Source: Microbacterium sp. CPCC 204701
Lineage (GTDB): Bacteria > Actinomycetota > Actinomycetes > Actinomycetales > Microbacteriaceae
Assembly: GCF_004010105.1 (NCBI RefSeq)
Contig: NZ_RRYE01000002.1
Location: forward strand, 1-64,000
Direction of reading: 5' to 3'
DNA: 64,000 bases
Numbering within the stretch: the first letter of the stretch is position 1; every line of letters starts with the position of its first letter. The notes below the pieces were generated by a model. The model ran no database searches. It had not been told where the DNA came from and saw only the letters and a list, made by a program, of their open reading frames with translations. Below, in pieces: positions 48,734 to 56,472 of this stretch. Both the position numbers and the translations under genes were made by a program.

Positions 48734-50253
48734 TGTTCTCCCACCATGTCTCGCAGCACACGCTTGAGCACCTTCCCGGCGGAGTTGCGCGGGAGTTCCT
48801 GGACGAATGCGTATGTCTTGGGCGCCTTGAAGCCCGCGAGGCGTGTGCGCACGAAAGCGGACAGCTCGTCGGGCTCGGGCCGCTCCGCCGCGGGAACGAT
48901 CACCGCGTGCACCCGCTCGCCCCAGCGCTCGTCCGGCGCGCCGACCACAGCCACCTCGCGGATCGCCGGATGCGCGAGCAGCACGCGCTCTACCTCGGCG
49001 GCGTAGACGTTCGTGCCACCGGTCACGATGATGTCGCGGACGCGATCGACCAGGAAGACGTATCCGTCGTCGCTGACCCTCGCCACGTCGCCGGTGCGCA
49101 GCCAACCGTCCTCCGTCATGGGGAAGTCCGGCGCGGCTGCGCCGAAGTACCGGGCCGCGGTGAACGTCGCGCGGAGCTGGATCTCCCCCGCCCCGTCGCC
49201 GCCGCCATGCGCCACGGGGGCCAGGCGCACTTGCGCGCCCGGCGCGAACCGCCCAGCCGACAGCAGCCGGGGATCGCCCGTGCGGGCGAACTCCACGTGC
49301 GACGGCCCATCGAGCAGGGAGATCACCGGCGGCGCCTCGGCCTGTCCGTAGATCTGAACGAGTCCCGCGCCGAACACCTCGACCGCGCGCTCCAGGGCCG
49401 CAACGCCGATGGAGGCGCTGCCGTAGACGACCACGCGCAGGTCCATGGCCTCGCGGTCGGCGACGGCTTCGACGAGGCGCTCCAGCTGGGTCGGCACGAG
49501 ATAGGTGACGCCGTTGATGTCGTGCTCGCGCATCACCTCCATAACGCGCTCCCCATCGAACCGCGGCGAGTCGTAGACGAGCTGACACGCGCCCGCCGTG
49601 AGCGCCAGCATCGCCATGAACCCGCTGCCGTGCGAGAGCGGCGAGACCAGGATCAGCCGATCCGTGGGAAGGAAGGCGATGCCCGCGGCACGCGCGGTCA
49701 CCAGGCCGTTCACGACCGACGCGTGTGTGTGGACCGCGCCCTTCGGCACGCCGCTCGTCCCGGAGGAGTGGAAGATCCACGCGGGGTGGTCGCCGACGAC
49801 GTCGGCCGCGCGACGCAACGGCGGCGTCGCATCGACGAGACCGTTCCAGCCCGCCGGGTCGGCGGAGTCGAGCGGTATACCGACCAGTGACGCCGCCGTG
49901 TGCAGCATCTCGAGCTCGCCGGACTCGGCGTCGTGGAGCAGCGCGCGGCTCCCGCTCGCCGCGAGCAGGGTGTCGACCTCCGTCGGGTGCAGCCGACGGT
50001 TCAGCGGCACGACGGCGATGCCGGCGAGGAAGCAGGCGAGCAGCGCCTCGACGTACTCCACCCGGTTCCAGCTCCAGATGGCGACACGATCACCGGATCC
50101 GAGACCGAGCGCGACGAGGGCGGCCGCGCCCGAGTGCGCGCGTTTCCTCAACTCGTCGAACGTGAGCGACCGGTGTGTGGAGAGCAGAGCGTTCCGCGCT
50201 CCCTGGTCCGTATCGAAGTCGAGCAACGTCGCGCCGAGATTCATGGTGATCAT
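48730..50253 (-). CDS. acyl/aryl-CoA ligase (AMP-forming)
   Basis: The 507-residue adenylate-forming enzyme shows the nucleotide-binding loop HSSGTSGVPKGAVHTH, the middle IYGQAEAPP (in place of YGxTE), the hinge region WLRTGDVARVSDDGYVFLVD, and the late catalytic lysine in PRNSAGKVLKR. It would make an acyl-CoA from a carboxylic acid, ATP and CoA. The ATG at 50253 overlaps the stop of the amidohydrolase upstream; a long in-frame extension lacks conservation. Position just before the CoA transferase, crotonase and MaoC genes marks it as the entry point into the CoA pathway. Confidence 0.9.
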   Translation of the reverse strand: MITMNLGATLLDFDTDQGARNALLSTHRSLTFDELRKRAHSGAAALVALGLGSGDRVAIWSWNRVEYVEALLACFLAGIAVVPLNRRLHPTEVDTLLAASGSRALLHDAESGELEMLHTAASLVGIPLDSADPAGWNGLVDATPPLRRAADVVGDHPAWIFHSSGTSGVPKGAVHTHASVVNGLVTARAAGIAFLPTDRLILVSPLSHGSGFMAMLALTAGACQLVYDSPRFDGERVMEVMREHDINGVTYLVPTQLERLVEAVADREAMDLRVVVYGSASIGVAALERAVEVFGAGLVQIYGQAEAPPVISLLDGPSHVEFARTGDPRLLSAGRFAPGAQVRLAPVAHGGGDGAGEIQLRATFTAARYFGAAAPDFPMTEDGWLRTGDVARVSDDGYVFLVDRVRDIIVTGGTNVYAAEVERVLLAHPAIREVAVVGAPDERWGERVHAVIVPAAERPEPDELSAFVRTRLAGFKAPKTYAFVQELPRNSAGKVLKRVLRDMVGEQ

Positions 50254-51206
50254 CTTGCACCCGCCTCGATGTGCACGCGCACGGGGGTGGTGAAGAGCAT
50301 GCCCTGGGAGTCCCGCCGCATCCGTCGCCGGTGCTCGATGCCGATGCGCGAGCCGGAGTCTTTCGGGATGCTGTCCCCCAGCCACGCCACCGCGTTCGCG
50401 GTCGCCGCGGCGACGGCGTCGCGCACCGGCATCCCGGCCGCCACCGCCGTCTCGATCGATCGACCCAGGTCGAGGGAGCCCAGCGTTTGGGCGGTGACGT
50501 CACTCGTGATGAGGTCGGGGGCGAAGCCCAGCCGGATCGCGCGCCGCGCGACGCGGATGTCGAAGTTGTGGGCACCGTGGCCGAGGTCGAACAGCACGCC
50601 GCGGTCGCGCGCCTCCCCGGCCGCGTCGATCGATCTCGCGCTGCCGAAGACCGCACCCGGCTTGGCGCTGTAGAGGTGCGTCACGACGTCGCCGGCGCGC
50701 AGGAAGGGAACGAACACCTCCGGCGGGATCTCCTTCGGGCGGTCGGGAGACTGCTCCCCCACGTGAACCACGACCGGGATGTTTGCCGCGCGGGCCGCGG
50801 CGGTCGTGCGTTCGATGAGGGCGCTGCCGACGACATCCCAGGATGCCCGGGTGATGCGCACTTTCAGACCGACGCCGAGTGCCGACTCCGCGGCGAGCGC
50901 CGCGGCATCCTCCGGGGCGAAGTCGTCGGGCCGGCGTATCTCCGGGATCTCGACGAAGCCGCGGCGTGCGACGTTGAGCAGGCACCGGATCGCCGGTCGC
51001 TCGCGGCCGCGACGGGCGACCGCCGCCGCGAACCCCGCGAAGGTATCCGGCCCGAACGTTCCCGCATCGACGAGCGCGTCGACGGGCGCATCGGCCAGAT
51101 ACCGCTCGGGATCCGCGCCGACGAACGTCAGGTCGGGGAAGAGATGGCAGTGCGCATCGATGACCGGCCCCGGGTACCAGTCGATGGGAGTCTCAGCGTG
51201 GGCCAT
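50250..51206 (-). CDS. amidohydrolase (dihydroorotase-like)
   Basis: The 318-residue TIM-barrel hydrolase starts with the first metal motif VIDAHCHLFPD. It has a lysine in the right place to be a bridging residue (LGVGLKVRITRA) and histidines in VVVHVGEQSP and VTHLYSAKPG. The late catalytic aspartate may be the one in PDLITSDVT. This is the arrangement of dihydroorotase/adenine-deaminase-like amidohydrolases. It likely opens a cyclic amide, imide or lactone. Its start codon lies inside the end of the aldolase gene (14-base overlap). Confidence 0.8.
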   Translation of the reverse strand: MAHAETPIDWYPGPVIDAHCHLFPDLTFVGADPERYLADAPVDALVDAGTFGPDTFAGFAAAVARRGRERPAIRCLLNVARRGFVEIPEIRRPDDFAPEDAAALAAESALGVGLKVRITRASWDVVGSALIERTTAAARAANIPVVVHVGEQSPDRPKEIPPEVFVPFLRAGDVVTHLYSAKPGAVFGSARSIDAAGEARDRGVLFDLGHGAHNFDIRVARRAIRLGFAPDLITSDVTAQTLGSLDLGRSIETAVAAGMPVRDAVAAATANAVAWLGDSIPKDSGSRIGIEHRRRMRRDSQGMLFTTPVRVHIEAGAR

Positions 51207-51966
51207 CGGCGAATCCGCTCCCGGCCGCGAAGGTCAGCTGCCGATCCGTCACCATGACCACCCGCGCCCGCGCCGCGCCCGCGGCGTCGGTGAGCGAGCC
51301 GTTCTCGCCGAGCGGCATGCCCACCGCCTGGGCCTCGGCGTGGATCGCATCGACGACCCGTCCGACCGGTGGCGCGTCGGCGTACACGGTGAGGTCCGCC
51401 GTCAGGTCGGTGCGGCCGATGTGCCACCAGTCCGCGCCAGGCGCCGCCACCAGCTCCCTCACCCCCTCCGATGCCTCGAGGGTCTCGAGCATCGGCACGA
51501 GCAGCGGCGACGACGCACCGTCGGTGGTCAGGAGCGGTAGTCCCCAGTCCAGGGCCCGCGTCGATGATACGCCGCGTGTGCCCGCCGGCGGATACTCGAT
51601 CCGCGTCCGCCATTCGCGCACCTGCGTTGCGGTGCGCACGTCGGCGACCATGACCCCGGCAGCACCCGAGTCGAGGGCGCGCAGAGCGAGCTGCGTGTCG
51701 GTCGCAGACACTCGCACCAGCGGCAGCACGCCCGCATCCACGGCCGCCGCGATGATCTCGTCCGCCGACTCGGTGGTGTGCGCACCGTGCTCGAGGTCGA
51801 GGGCGACGAGGTCGATGCCCGCGGATGCCCAGACGTCGATAATCCGAGGATCGGTGAAACCGATGAAGCACCCGCGCAGGATGCCGCCGCCGGCGATGCG
51901 CTCGCGGACGGCCCGGATCAGCCGGCCGCGACGGTCGCGGAACGAGACGGTGGGCAGCAGAGTCAC
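51193..51966 (-). CDS. HpcH/HpaI-type aldolase
   Basis: A 257-residue TIM-barrel aldolase. It has FIGFTDPRIIDVWASAGIDL, the active-site segment ALDLEHGAHT, the metal ligands in MVADVRTATQ and VPMLETLEAS, and the late HIGRTDLTADL. It should cleave or form a 4-hydroxy-2-oxo acid. The GTG start overlaps the stop of the dehydrogenase gene (GTGA), which rules out longer frames. Another aldolase of the family begins this operon (60493-61266); the two are divergent in sequence and so probably act on different intermediates. Confidence 0.85.
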   Translation of the reverse strand: MTLLPTVSFRDRRGRLIRAVRERIAGGGILRGCFIGFTDPRIIDVWASAGIDLVALDLEHGAHTTESADEIIAAAVDAGVLPLVRVSATDTQLALRALDSGAAGVMVADVRTATQVREWRTRIEYPPAGTRGVSSTRALDWGLPLLTTDGASSPLLVPMLETLEASEGVRELVAAPGADWWHIGRTDLTADLTVYADAPPVGRVVDAIHAEAQAVGMPLGENGSLTDAAGAARARVVMVTDRQLTFAAGSGFADGPR

Positions 51967-53033
51967 GCCGGCTCCATCGACGGGAGAGCGACCCCGGCCG
52001 TCTCGGCGAAGCGGGTGAGCTCGGCCACCACGTTCTCGGCGAGAAGGATGCCAACTGCCTCGGCGCGCTCGCGAGAGCGCTGCTCGGGCATCCCGGGAAG
52101 CAAAATGCCGTCCACGTTCGGAAGCGGCTGGGCGGCGAGGATGACCTCGCACACGCGCTCGACGGCCGCGAGGAACGCGGCTGCGTCGCCTGTGGCGGCG
52201 TCTGGATCGATCACGATCGTGAGGTGTCCCGCCGCCATAGGGAGCATCGGCTCGCGGAACAGCGAGCTGACGCGGTCGAGCGTTCCCGATCCCGTCAGCG
52301 CGCCCGCGAGCAGCTCCACCGCCAGCGCGAGTCCGTAACCCTTATGACCCGCGATCGGCACCATCGTGCCGGTCTTCGTCGCCACCTGGGCGTCGGTGAT
52401 CCAATTGCCGTCGACGTCGATCACCTGCCCCGGCGGCAGCGGCTCACCGCGTCGCGCGTACTCCTGCACCTTCCCGAACGAGGTCGGCGACAGCGCCAGA
52501 TCCACGACGACGGGGTCACCTCCAGCGGCCCGCGGCACGCCGATCGCGAGCGGGTTGTTGCCGAGGATGCGCTCCGCGCTGCCGGTCGGCGCCATGAGGG
52601 GGGCCGTGTTGCTCATCACGACGCCGATCTGGCCGGCGCGGGCGATCTGCTCCACGTAGAGCCCGAGCATCCCGATGTGATGCGAGTTGCGCACCCCGAC
52701 CGCGGCGATGCCCTGCTGCCGCGCTCGGTCGGACGCGAGCGCCGCGGCCCTCGTGCCGCTCACCTGACCGAGACCGTCGTCGCCGTCCAGCAGCACGAAA
52801 CCGCCCGAATCCGCGATCGTCGCCAGCGTCGGATCGGGTCTGACGACTCCCCCGACGAGCCGCTGGTGATACGGGATGAGACGGATGACGCCGTGCGTGG
52901 ACACGCCCCGCGCGTCGGCGGCCACCAGCAGGCGCGCCGTCGTCGCCGCGTCGTCGCCGGGCACGCCTGCCCCGGTGAGCACCTCGATGACGAACTGCTC
53001 GAGTTCGCCGGCGGAGACCAGCACGCCGCTCAT
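51963..53033 (-). CDS. malate/L-lactate/ureidoglycolate-type dehydrogenase (Ldh2 family)
   Basis: The 356-residue NAD(P)-dependent oxidoreductase has the Ldh2 pattern: ADARGVSTHGVIRLIPY, the catalytic histidine region VGVRNSHHIGMLGLY, NTAPLMAPTG, NNPLAIGVP and GHKGYGLALAVELLAG. The family reduces or oxidises 2-oxo/2-hydroxy acids, including 2,3-diketogulonate, malate and ureidoglycolate. Next to a uronate-dehydrogenase-like enzyme and a GH88-like hydrolase, a sugar-acid intermediate is plausible. Both ends overlap the neighbouring genes. Confidence 0.88.
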   Translation of the reverse strand: MSGVLVSAGELEQFVIEVLTGAGVPGDDAATTARLLVAADARGVSTHGVIRLIPYHQRLVGGVVRPDPTLATIADSGGFVLLDGDDGLGQVSGTRAAALASDRARQQGIAAVGVRNSHHIGMLGLYVEQIARAGQIGVVMSNTAPLMAPTGSAERILGNNPLAIGVPRAAGGDPVVVDLALSPTSFGKVQEYARRGEPLPPGQVIDVDGNWITDAQVATKTGTMVPIAGHKGYGLALAVELLAGALTGSGTLDRVSSLFREPMLPMAAGHLTIVIDPDAATGDAAAFLAAVERVCEVILAAQPLPNVDGILLPGMPEQRSRERAEAVGILLAENVVAELTRFAETAGVALPSMEPA

Positions 53034-54190
53034 GCCGGTGCGGCCGCGCGCTCCGCGGCGGGCGTGAGCGTGAGCGCGCTCCAGTCGTCGCGCAGTGCCC
53101 GGTAGAGGCCCTCGACGACCCAGTAGTTGCCGTACGGCATGACGTCCTCGAGCGGGAAGCGCCCGATCCCGCGGCTCGCCCGCACGTTGCCCCACGAGCC
53201 GTGCAGCACGACGCCGCCGTAGGTCATGTGATCGCGGCAGACGACCTCGAGGATCTCCCGCCCGCGCGCCGACCACTCCGCCGCGTCCGCCACCTCGGTG
53301 CGACCGAGCCGCAGGAACGTGCTCGCCGCCATGAGCGACGTGCACGTGTCCCGCGGGGCGTCGTCGCGCTCGTCATCGAAGTCGTAGGCGTTGACCCAGG
53401 TGTCGTGCGGGGTGTGGTCCACGAACCAACGCGCCGTGTTCAGGACCGTCTCCAGATGCACGGGGTCGCCCGTCGCCTCGTATCCGTTCATGTAGTTGCA
53501 CATCGCCCAGCCCTGCGCCCGCGTCCAGTGGGACGAGCCGGTGGCGCTCTGGCGCGCCCAGTAGCGTTCCACATCGCCGGTGTGCAGGTCGAACTCGAGC
53601 CCCTGCATCGTGGATCCATCGTCCTTGACCAAGCCCAGTTCGAGCGTGCGATCCATGTGATCCTTGAGCACACGTCCTAGGTCGGCATCCCACCCGCGCG
53701 CCCAGAAGAATTCCATGAGCGGACCGGACGTGTCGATCACCATCTCCGACACGTCCGCGTCGCAGAGGAAGACGCCGAGTTCGGGGCGGTACATCGTGCG
53801 GTAGTGGTCGAGCGCGCGCATCGCGGCCTGCCGGTACCACTCGTCTCCGGTGATGTTGTAGCCGATGCTGAAGGTGTAGAAGATGTCGAATCCGGCGTTC
53901 TCGTTCGTGACCGGTCCCGACGAGAGCACCGGCTCGATGCGGCGGCAGATCTCGGCCGCCCCGTCGGCGAGCGCGGCGTCGCCGGTGAGTTCCGACAGCA
54001 GCCACAGCTTCCCGGTCAGGAAGCCGGTCCACTGGAAGTGCTTCCACTCGTTGGGTGTGTAGTCGGGACGCACGCGATACCGGCCGGTATCGGTGTCGAG
54101 GCTCGGGATGCCGGGACCCGACAGGGTCTCGCGGATGATCCCGCGCGCGCCGTCGTGGAGCCGCTCAACGGCGAGCTGCAGTTCGTTCAT
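53030..54190 (-). CDS. GH88-type unsaturated glucuronyl hydrolase-like protein
   Basis: The 386-residue protein has the alpha/alpha-barrel features of glycoside hydrolase family 88: FQWTGFLTGKLWLL, NAGFDIFYTFSIGYNITG, VIDTSGPLMEFFWARGW and HWTRAQGWAMCNYMNGY. The aspartate in VIDT corresponds to the proton-relay Asp of unsaturated glucuronyl hydrolases. The second important Asp (the HD before the GF motif) appears as Asn here (ENAGF), judged by eye. Such enzymes hydrate 4,5-unsaturated uronic acids at sugar ends. No signal peptide, so it acts inside the cell on an imported conjugate. The ATG at 54190 has GAGGAGG upstream. Confidence 0.8.
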   Translation of the reverse strand: MNELQLAVERLHDGARGIIRETLSGPGIPSLDTDTGRYRVRPDYTPNEWKHFQWTGFLTGKLWLLSELTGDAALADGAAEICRRIEPVLSSGPVTNENAGFDIFYTFSIGYNITGDEWYRQAAMRALDHYRTMYRPELGVFLCDADVSEMVIDTSGPLMEFFWARGWDADLGRVLKDHMDRTLELGLVKDDGSTMQGLEFDLHTGDVERYWARQSATGSSHWTRAQGWAMCNYMNGYEATGDPVHLETVLNTARWFVDHTPHDTWVNAYDFDDERDDAPRDTCTSLMAASTFLRLGRTEVADAAEWSARGREILEVVCRDHMTYGGVVLHGSWGNVRASRGIGRFPLEDVMPYGNYWVVEGLYRALRDDWSALTLTPAAERAAAPA

Positions 54191-54209
54191 GTCTGTTCCT
54201 CCTCGGGGA

Positions 54210-55001
54210 TCAGCTGACCCAGTCGGGCAGCCGGTAGTCGTATCGGTCCCACTCACCGGCGGGACGGAGGTCCTCCGCCCGATCGAGGGGACGGATGCCG
54301 AGCTCGGCCTGTCCTCGTTCGAGCGACCAGAACCGGCGGTCGTTGTCGGAGACCGCGAAGTAGATGCCGAACCGCACGGATGCCTCGATCGACGCCCGGA
54401 CGAACGACACGAAGTCGCGTTCGCTCAGCCAGGTGGAGCGCATGCGAGCGTTGCGCATCGCGTTCTCGTCGGCGTCGAAGCCGCAGGTGCCGATGCGCAG
54501 GCACACGACGCTCGGGCCGCGCTCGTCGCGCTCGGCGTACCAGCGGCCGACGGCTTCGTCGTGCGCCTTGGCCGCTCCGTAGAAGCTGTCCGGCCACACC
54601 GGATCGTCCTCCGACACCATCCGCGTGGGCGGAAGCTCGTCGGCGTGTGCCTCGTATCCGCCCACCGCGTGGTTCGATCCGGCCAGCACCACCCGGCGTA
54701 CCCCGGCGCGCCGCGCGGCCTCGAGCACGTTGACGGTCCCTCCGATGTTCACGCGCTGGATGTCGGCGGGGGCGCCCTCCTGCGAGATGCCCGCGAGATG
54801 CACCACCGCCTCCGCGCCCGCGAGGGTGGCCTCCACCTGAACGAGGTCGGTGACGTCGACGGTGACCCATTGCTCCCCGGGCCGGGCGGCGGTCGAGTCG
54901 CGACCGGCGCAGATCAGGGAGTACTCGTCGGCCAGCCCGGCTCGCAGCACCGATCCCAGGCGCCCGGCCGCCCCGAGGACGACCACCCGTCGAGCCGTCA
55001 C
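54210..55001 (-). CDS. uronate-dehydrogenase-like short-chain dehydrogenase/epimerase
   Basis: The 263-residue NAD-binding protein has the extended-SDR opening VVVLGAAGRLGSVLRAGLA, VVHLAGISQEG, VVLAGSNHAVGGYE, the catalytic YGAAKAHDEAV and LRIGTCG. This set is characteristic of uronate dehydrogenases, which oxidise glucuronate or galacturonate to the aldarolactone, and of close epimerase-like relatives. The GTG start overlaps the stop of the cyclase gene (GTGA). It lies directly upstream of the GH88-like gene in transcription, fitting oxidation of the uronic acid released there (inference). Confidence 0.82.
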   Translation of the reverse strand: MTARRVVVLGAAGRLGSVLRAGLADEYSLICAGRDSTAARPGEQWVTVDVTDLVQVEATLAGAEAVVHLAGISQEGAPADIQRVNIGGTVNVLEAARRAGVRRVVLAGSNHAVGGYEAHADELPPTRMVSEDDPVWPDSFYGAAKAHDEAVGRWYAERDERGPSVVCLRIGTCGFDADENAMRNARMRSTWLSERDFVSFVRASIEASVRFGIYFAVSDNDRRFWSLERGQAELGIRPLDRAEDLRPAGEWDRYDYRLPDWVS

Positions 55002-55702
55002 CGCTCTCCCGTCTTCGGGACGAGGGCAATCGCGCGCACCGGCGAGGAGTCCAAGCCCTGGACGGGGAGGGCCAGGGCGACGAAGAACACGCGCGAGGCG
55101 GGAACTTCGCCGAGGCTGTACAGATTCTCGATGATCGGTATGCCGTGTCCGAGGAAGATGTTGTGGATCGCGATGCACTCCTCGGGCGTGGCCTCGATGG
55201 CGAGCGTCCCGTTGTCCATGCAGATCGCGCTAATCCCGCGGTCGGCGATCGCCTGCATCGCGGAGGAGCTCAGCCGGATGCGCCGATCGGCCTCCGCCGT
55301 CTTCGTCGCGGCCGGGTTCGAGAATATCCCCGCCAGCTCACCGTCCTTGACGCGGTCGAGGCCGGCTCGCTCGAGGTCCTCGACCGTCAGCACGTGCTCG
55401 GGTGGCAGGTCACTGAGGTCGAGGATCTCCATCCAGCCGATCCCAGTGCTCAGCGGCGTCTCGATGGCGTCCGCCAGGTCGGCGCGAAGGTTGCGCGGCA
55501 GCTCCATGTGGCTGCCCGCGTGACTATGGATCGACATGCGGATCCAGGCTGTGCCGTCGTAGTCGAAGTTGCCGTGCTCCATCCCGAGCTGATGGCCGGT
55601 GTGGCCGGTATCCGTCTCGGACATGGGGTGCGACAGGTCGTAGATGTCGAACTCGCCCCCGGGGAGGGTAAGCGATTCGCGGAGCAGTGTCTGGGAGGTC
55701 AT
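54998..55702 (-). CDS. cyclase-family metallohydrolase (kynurenine formamidase-like)
   Basis: The 234-residue protein belongs to the cyclase family that includes bacterial kynurenine formamidase and isatin hydrolase (IYDLSHPMSETD at the start; the metal segment SIHSHAGSHMELPRN; late NGTLAIEATPEECIAIHN). The usual motif HxGTHxDxPxH is changed to HAGSHMELPRN, so the metal-binding Asp is Glu and the last His is Asn. That may alter activity. Likely role is hydrolysis of an amide or lactone. Start and stop overlap LivF and the uronate-dehydrogenase-like gene. Confidence 0.8.
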   Translation of the reverse strand: MTSQTLLRESLTLPGGEFDIYDLSHPMSETDTGHTGHQLGMEHGNFDYDGTAWIRMSIHSHAGSHMELPRNLRADLADAIETPLSTGIGWMEILDLSDLPPEHVLTVEDLERAGLDRVKDGELAGIFSNPAATKTAEADRRIRLSSSAMQAIADRGISAICMDNGTLAIEATPEECIAIHNIFLGHGIPIIENLYSLGEVPASRVFFVALALPVQGLDSSPVRAIALVPKTGER

Positions 55703-56472
55703 CGGTCCTTTTTCGTGTGGGGTTCGGCAGGGTTCTCGGGGGAGGTGCTGCGGTGCGCGGCGCCGCCCTGGGGTGCGAGCAGCTCGACGACCCCGAGGCG
55801 CCGGGCGTCGTCGCCGTCCACGCGGCGGGTCACCTCGCCGCGCTCGATGACCACGACGGTGTCGGCGACGCTGATCGCCAGCTCGGGCTGCTGCTCGACC
55901 AGGAGCACGGTCATGCCCTCGTCGCGCAGCCGCCGGAACTCCGAAGCCAGCCGTGCCACGACCTGAGGCGCGAGTCCGAGCGAGGGCTCATCGAGCATGA
56001 TGAGGGTGGGATTCTTGATGAGCGCGCGGGAGAGCGCGAGCATCTGCGCCTCGCCGCCGGAGAGCTGGCCTGCCTGCTGTTTGTGCCTCTCGCCGAGGAT
56101 CGGGAACCGGTCGTACTCCCTCGAGAGCAGTCCCGCCCGCTCGCTGCGCGAGGCGTTCGACGAGCCGACGGCCGCCGTCAGCGTTTCCTGCACGGAGAGC
56201 TGGGGCACGAGCTGCCGCCCCTCGGGAACGAGCACCAGCCCTAGTTCGGGTCGGCGATGCGCGGGAACGCCTTTGAGCGGAGCGCCGTCGAAGCGGATGT
56301 CGCCCGCCGACGGCTTCACGAGACCGGCCACGGCGCGCAGCGTGGAACTCTTGCCAGCCCCGTTGTGCCCGATGACCGAGACAATCGTGCCGCGCGGGAC
56401 CTCGAGGTCCACGGACTTCACCGCGAGGGTCGGCCCATATGCGACGCTCAGGCCCTGGATCTCGAGCATCAT
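55699..56472 (-). CDS. livF: branched-chain-type ABC transporter ATPase
   Basis: The 257-residue ATPase has Walker A GHNGAGKSS, the LivF-like PEGRQLVPQLSVQETL, the signature QLSGGEAQMLALSRAL, Walker B LIMLDEPSLGLAP and switch LLVEQQPELA. A 25-residue polar tail extends the C-terminus. It works with the LivM-LivG fusion encoded upstream (ATGA overlap) and with LivH and the binding protein. In catabolic operons such transporters often carry aromatic or alicyclic acids rather than leucine. Confidence 0.92.
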   Translation of the reverse strand: MMLEIQGLSVAYGPTLAVKSVDLEVPRGTIVSVIGHNGAGKSSTLRAVAGLVKPSAGDIRFDGAPLKGVPAHRRPELGLVLVPEGRQLVPQLSVQETLTAAVGSSNASRSERAGLLSREYDRFPILGERHKQQAGQLSGGEAQMLALSRALIKNPTLIMLDEPSLGLAPQVVARLASEFRRLRDEGMTVLLVEQQPELAISVADTVVVIERGEVTRRVDGDDARRLGVVELLAPQGGAAHRSTSPENPAEPHTKKDR

